Source: Bacteroidota bacterium
Lineage (GTDB): Bacteria; Bacteroidota; Bacteroidia; Bacteroidales; Prolixibacteraceae
NCBI GenBank assembly: GCA_030706665.1
Contig: JAUZOB010000173.1
Coordinates: 1 to 7,014 of the forward strand
Reading direction: 5' to 3'
DNA: 7,014 bases
Positions 5,804-7,014 of the stretch are shown piece after piece; position 1 is the stretch's first letter; each line of letters begins with the position of its first letter. A program made the position numbers and the translations under genes. Under the pieces are notes generated by a model. The model made no database searches. It saw only the letters and a program-made list of their open reading frames with translations, and had not been told where the DNA came from.

Positions 5804-6802
5804 CTAATGTAGAATTTTATAAATCATCTCCCGTTGAAGATCTTCTGGTGAGGCTGTACTCCCAAGTCCTTTCGACTTCATATCATATTCTCTCAAAATA
5901 CCGATCACCTCAACAACCTTGCGAATTGAATAGTTCTTAGCCGCACGTTTATACGCCTCGACAAAATGAATATTTACCTGAAGAGCCGCTGCTAAAGAAG
6001 CATTGCTTTTATCAGCTGTATAATGAAGGGTTAGAAGTTTATGAAAATAAAAGAATAACGAGCTGATTGTTTTAACCAACGGGTTATTATTCAGATTAGC
6101 ACCGAAGTAATTAATAATCCGATTCGCTTTCAGAACATCTTTATCCCCAAGAGCATTCTGCAATTCAAAGATATTATATTCTTTACTGATCCCAATATTC
6201 TTCTCCACATGATCAGGAGTAATCTGAGTTCCTGCAGGAAGGACAATAACAAGCTTATCAAGTTCATTGGCCACCTTATTTAAATCGGTCCCCAGAAAGT
6301 CTGCTAACATTTGTGAAGCCTGAGGTGTAATTGTAAAATTGTGTCGTTTAAGATATTGATTGATCCATGCAGGCAACTGATTGTCATATATCTTTTTGGA
6401 TTCAAACAATACCCCGTTCTTATCGACAACCTTTGCCAACTTTTTTCTCTTATCCAGTGTCGAATATTTGTAATTCACCACAAGGATTGTTGATTTAAGA
6501 GGCTTTTCACAATAAGAAACCAAATCTTCAATATTTTTTATATTCTGAGCCTCTCTTACAAGCACAACCTGCCATTCCGACATCATGGGGAATCTTCTCG
6601 ATGCCATAATTATGCTATTCACATCTGTTTCTTTCCCATACAGAATGGTAAGATTAAACCCTTTTTCTGCTTCGGTCAATACATTATCAAGAATATAATC
6701 TGTAATCTGATCGATGTAATAAGATTCTTCTCCCATCAAAAAGTAGACAGGCTGGTAAGTTTTCTTCTTCAGATTATCAATAATCTGCTCAAATGTCATC
6801 AT
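5804..6802 (-). CDS. holA: DNA polymerase III subunit delta
   Basis: This 332-residue protein is the delta subunit of the clamp loader, which opens the sliding clamp ring during chromosome replication. The N-terminal domain has YFLMGEESYYIDQI (20-33), the family start that corresponds to a degenerate P-loop region, then RRFPMMSEWQVVLVREAQ (69-86). The middle has LADFLGTDLNKVANELDKL (166-184), the usual delta signature, and FELQNALGDKDVLKANRII (212-230). The C-terminal collar ends in KSKGLGSTASPEDLQREMIYKIL. Length is normal. Two adjacent ATGs (6802 and 6799) follow AAAAGGA; the second has the better spacing, but the protein differs by only one residue. It lies 20 bases after amn and 7 before the rhomboid gene, so all three are likely one transcript. 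Confidence 0.95.
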   Translation of the reverse strand: MMTFEQIIDNLKKKTYQPVYFLMGEESYYIDQITDYILDNVLTEAEKGFNLTILYGKETDVNSIIMASRRFPMMSEWQVVLVREAQNIKNIEDLVSYCEKPLKSTILVVNYKYSTLDKRKKLAKVVDKNGVLFESKKIYDNQLPAWINQYLKRHNFTITPQASQMLADFLGTDLNKVANELDKLVIVLPAGTQITPDHVEKNIGISKEYNIFELQNALGDKDVLKANRIINYFGANLNNNPLVKTISSLFFYFHKLLTLHYTADKSNASLAAALQVNIHFVEAYKRAAKNYSIRKVVEVIGILREYDMKSKGLGSTASPEDLQREMIYKILH

Positions 6803-6822
6803 GTTCCTTTTACAAACAGTTA

Positions 6823-7014
6823 TTAAAACTTCAGGTGTCGAACCGATTCTCCTTTATTAATAATCTCGAGCAAAGCATCAATTCCAATTTCAAGGTGCTG
6901 CCTTACATAAAGCGAAGTTACCATTTTATCGCTCTCGGCAGTCTTCACTCCGGTAGAAATCATTGGCTGATCAGAAACAAGAAGCAAGGCCCCGGTTGGA
7001 ATTGAATTGGCAAA
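6823..7014 (-). CDS. amn: AMP nucleosidase, C-terminal part (partial)
   Basis: The last 63 codons of a gene that enters from the right edge. The translation begins FANSIPTGALLLVSDQPMIS and ends GESVRHLKF before TAA at 6825-6823. The stretch IPTGALLLVSDQPM, followed by GVKTAESD, an R-QHLEIGI helix and a terminal VRHLKF, matches the C-terminus of the Bacteroidota-type AMP nucleosidase of the nucleoside phosphorylase fold. That enzyme hydrolyses AMP to adenine and ribose 5-phosphate in purine salvage. The N-terminal part is outside the window, so the full active site cannot be checked; another nucleoside phosphorylase-family enzyme is the main alternative. holA follows after 20 bases, a neighbour pairing I recall from other Bacteroidales genomes. 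Confidence 0.82.
   Translation of the reverse strand, partial: FANSIPTGALLLVSDQPMISTGVKTAESDKMVTSLYVRQHLEIGIDALLEIINKGESVRHLKF

Noticed and set aside
5635..5940. 101-codon plus-strand frame across the rhomboid/holA junction
   Set aside because: It is antisense to two genes with intact catalytic and family motifs and resembles nothing known.
1..7014. CRISPR array, transposon ends, tRNA or toxin-antitoxin system
   Set aside because: No regularly spaced direct repeats, transposase-like frames, cloverleaf sequences or small paired toxin genes could be seen on either strand.

Overview
The window looks like a chromosomal segment of a Bacteroidota bacterium, probably in or near the Bacteroidales. 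The evidence is low-GC DNA, few strong Shine-Dalgarno sequences, a match to the Bacteroidota sigma promoter (TAnnTTTG) in front of the FtsB-like gene, and gene families typical of that phylum: a eukaryote-like delta-1-pyrroline-5-carboxylate dehydrogenase, a Bacteroidota-type AMP nucleosidase and a class IV aminotransferase. No mobile element, CRISPR array, tRNA or rRNA was seen.

Layout. Positions 1-762 (minus) hold the N-terminal part of a six-helix membrane protein that runs into what looks like a PAS domain. A 209-bp divergent intergenic region with two inverted repeats separates it from pruA (972-2609, plus), which makes glutamate from the proline breakdown intermediate. A strong hairpin terminator follows pruA. 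Next is a roughly 620-bp stretch without an intact gene. It carries a decayed minus-strand secreted alpha/beta-hydrolase N-terminus (2982-3101) and possibly an unidentified C-terminal scrap that ends exactly at the hairpin. Then come two plus-strand genes: an FtsB/DivIC-like septum protein (3290-3613) and a YqgE/AlgH protein (3677-4264).

The rest is on the minus strand, transcribed right to left: amn (C-terminus only), holA, a rhomboid protease, a tiny remnant of a GmhB-type HAD phosphatase, and a class IV aminotransferase-fold protein. The small gaps between amn, holA and the rhomboid gene suggest one transcription unit. The last gene of this run converges on yqgE with only two bases between the stop codons.

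The genes are mostly housekeeping: amino-acid catabolism, cell division, DNA replication, purine salvage and membrane proteolysis. The points of interest are the aminotransferase-like protein whose PLP-binding lysine position is histidine, two gene fossils left in intergenic DNA, and the inverted repeats between the sensor gene and pruA. I did not find convincing evidence of a previously undescribed multi-gene system.
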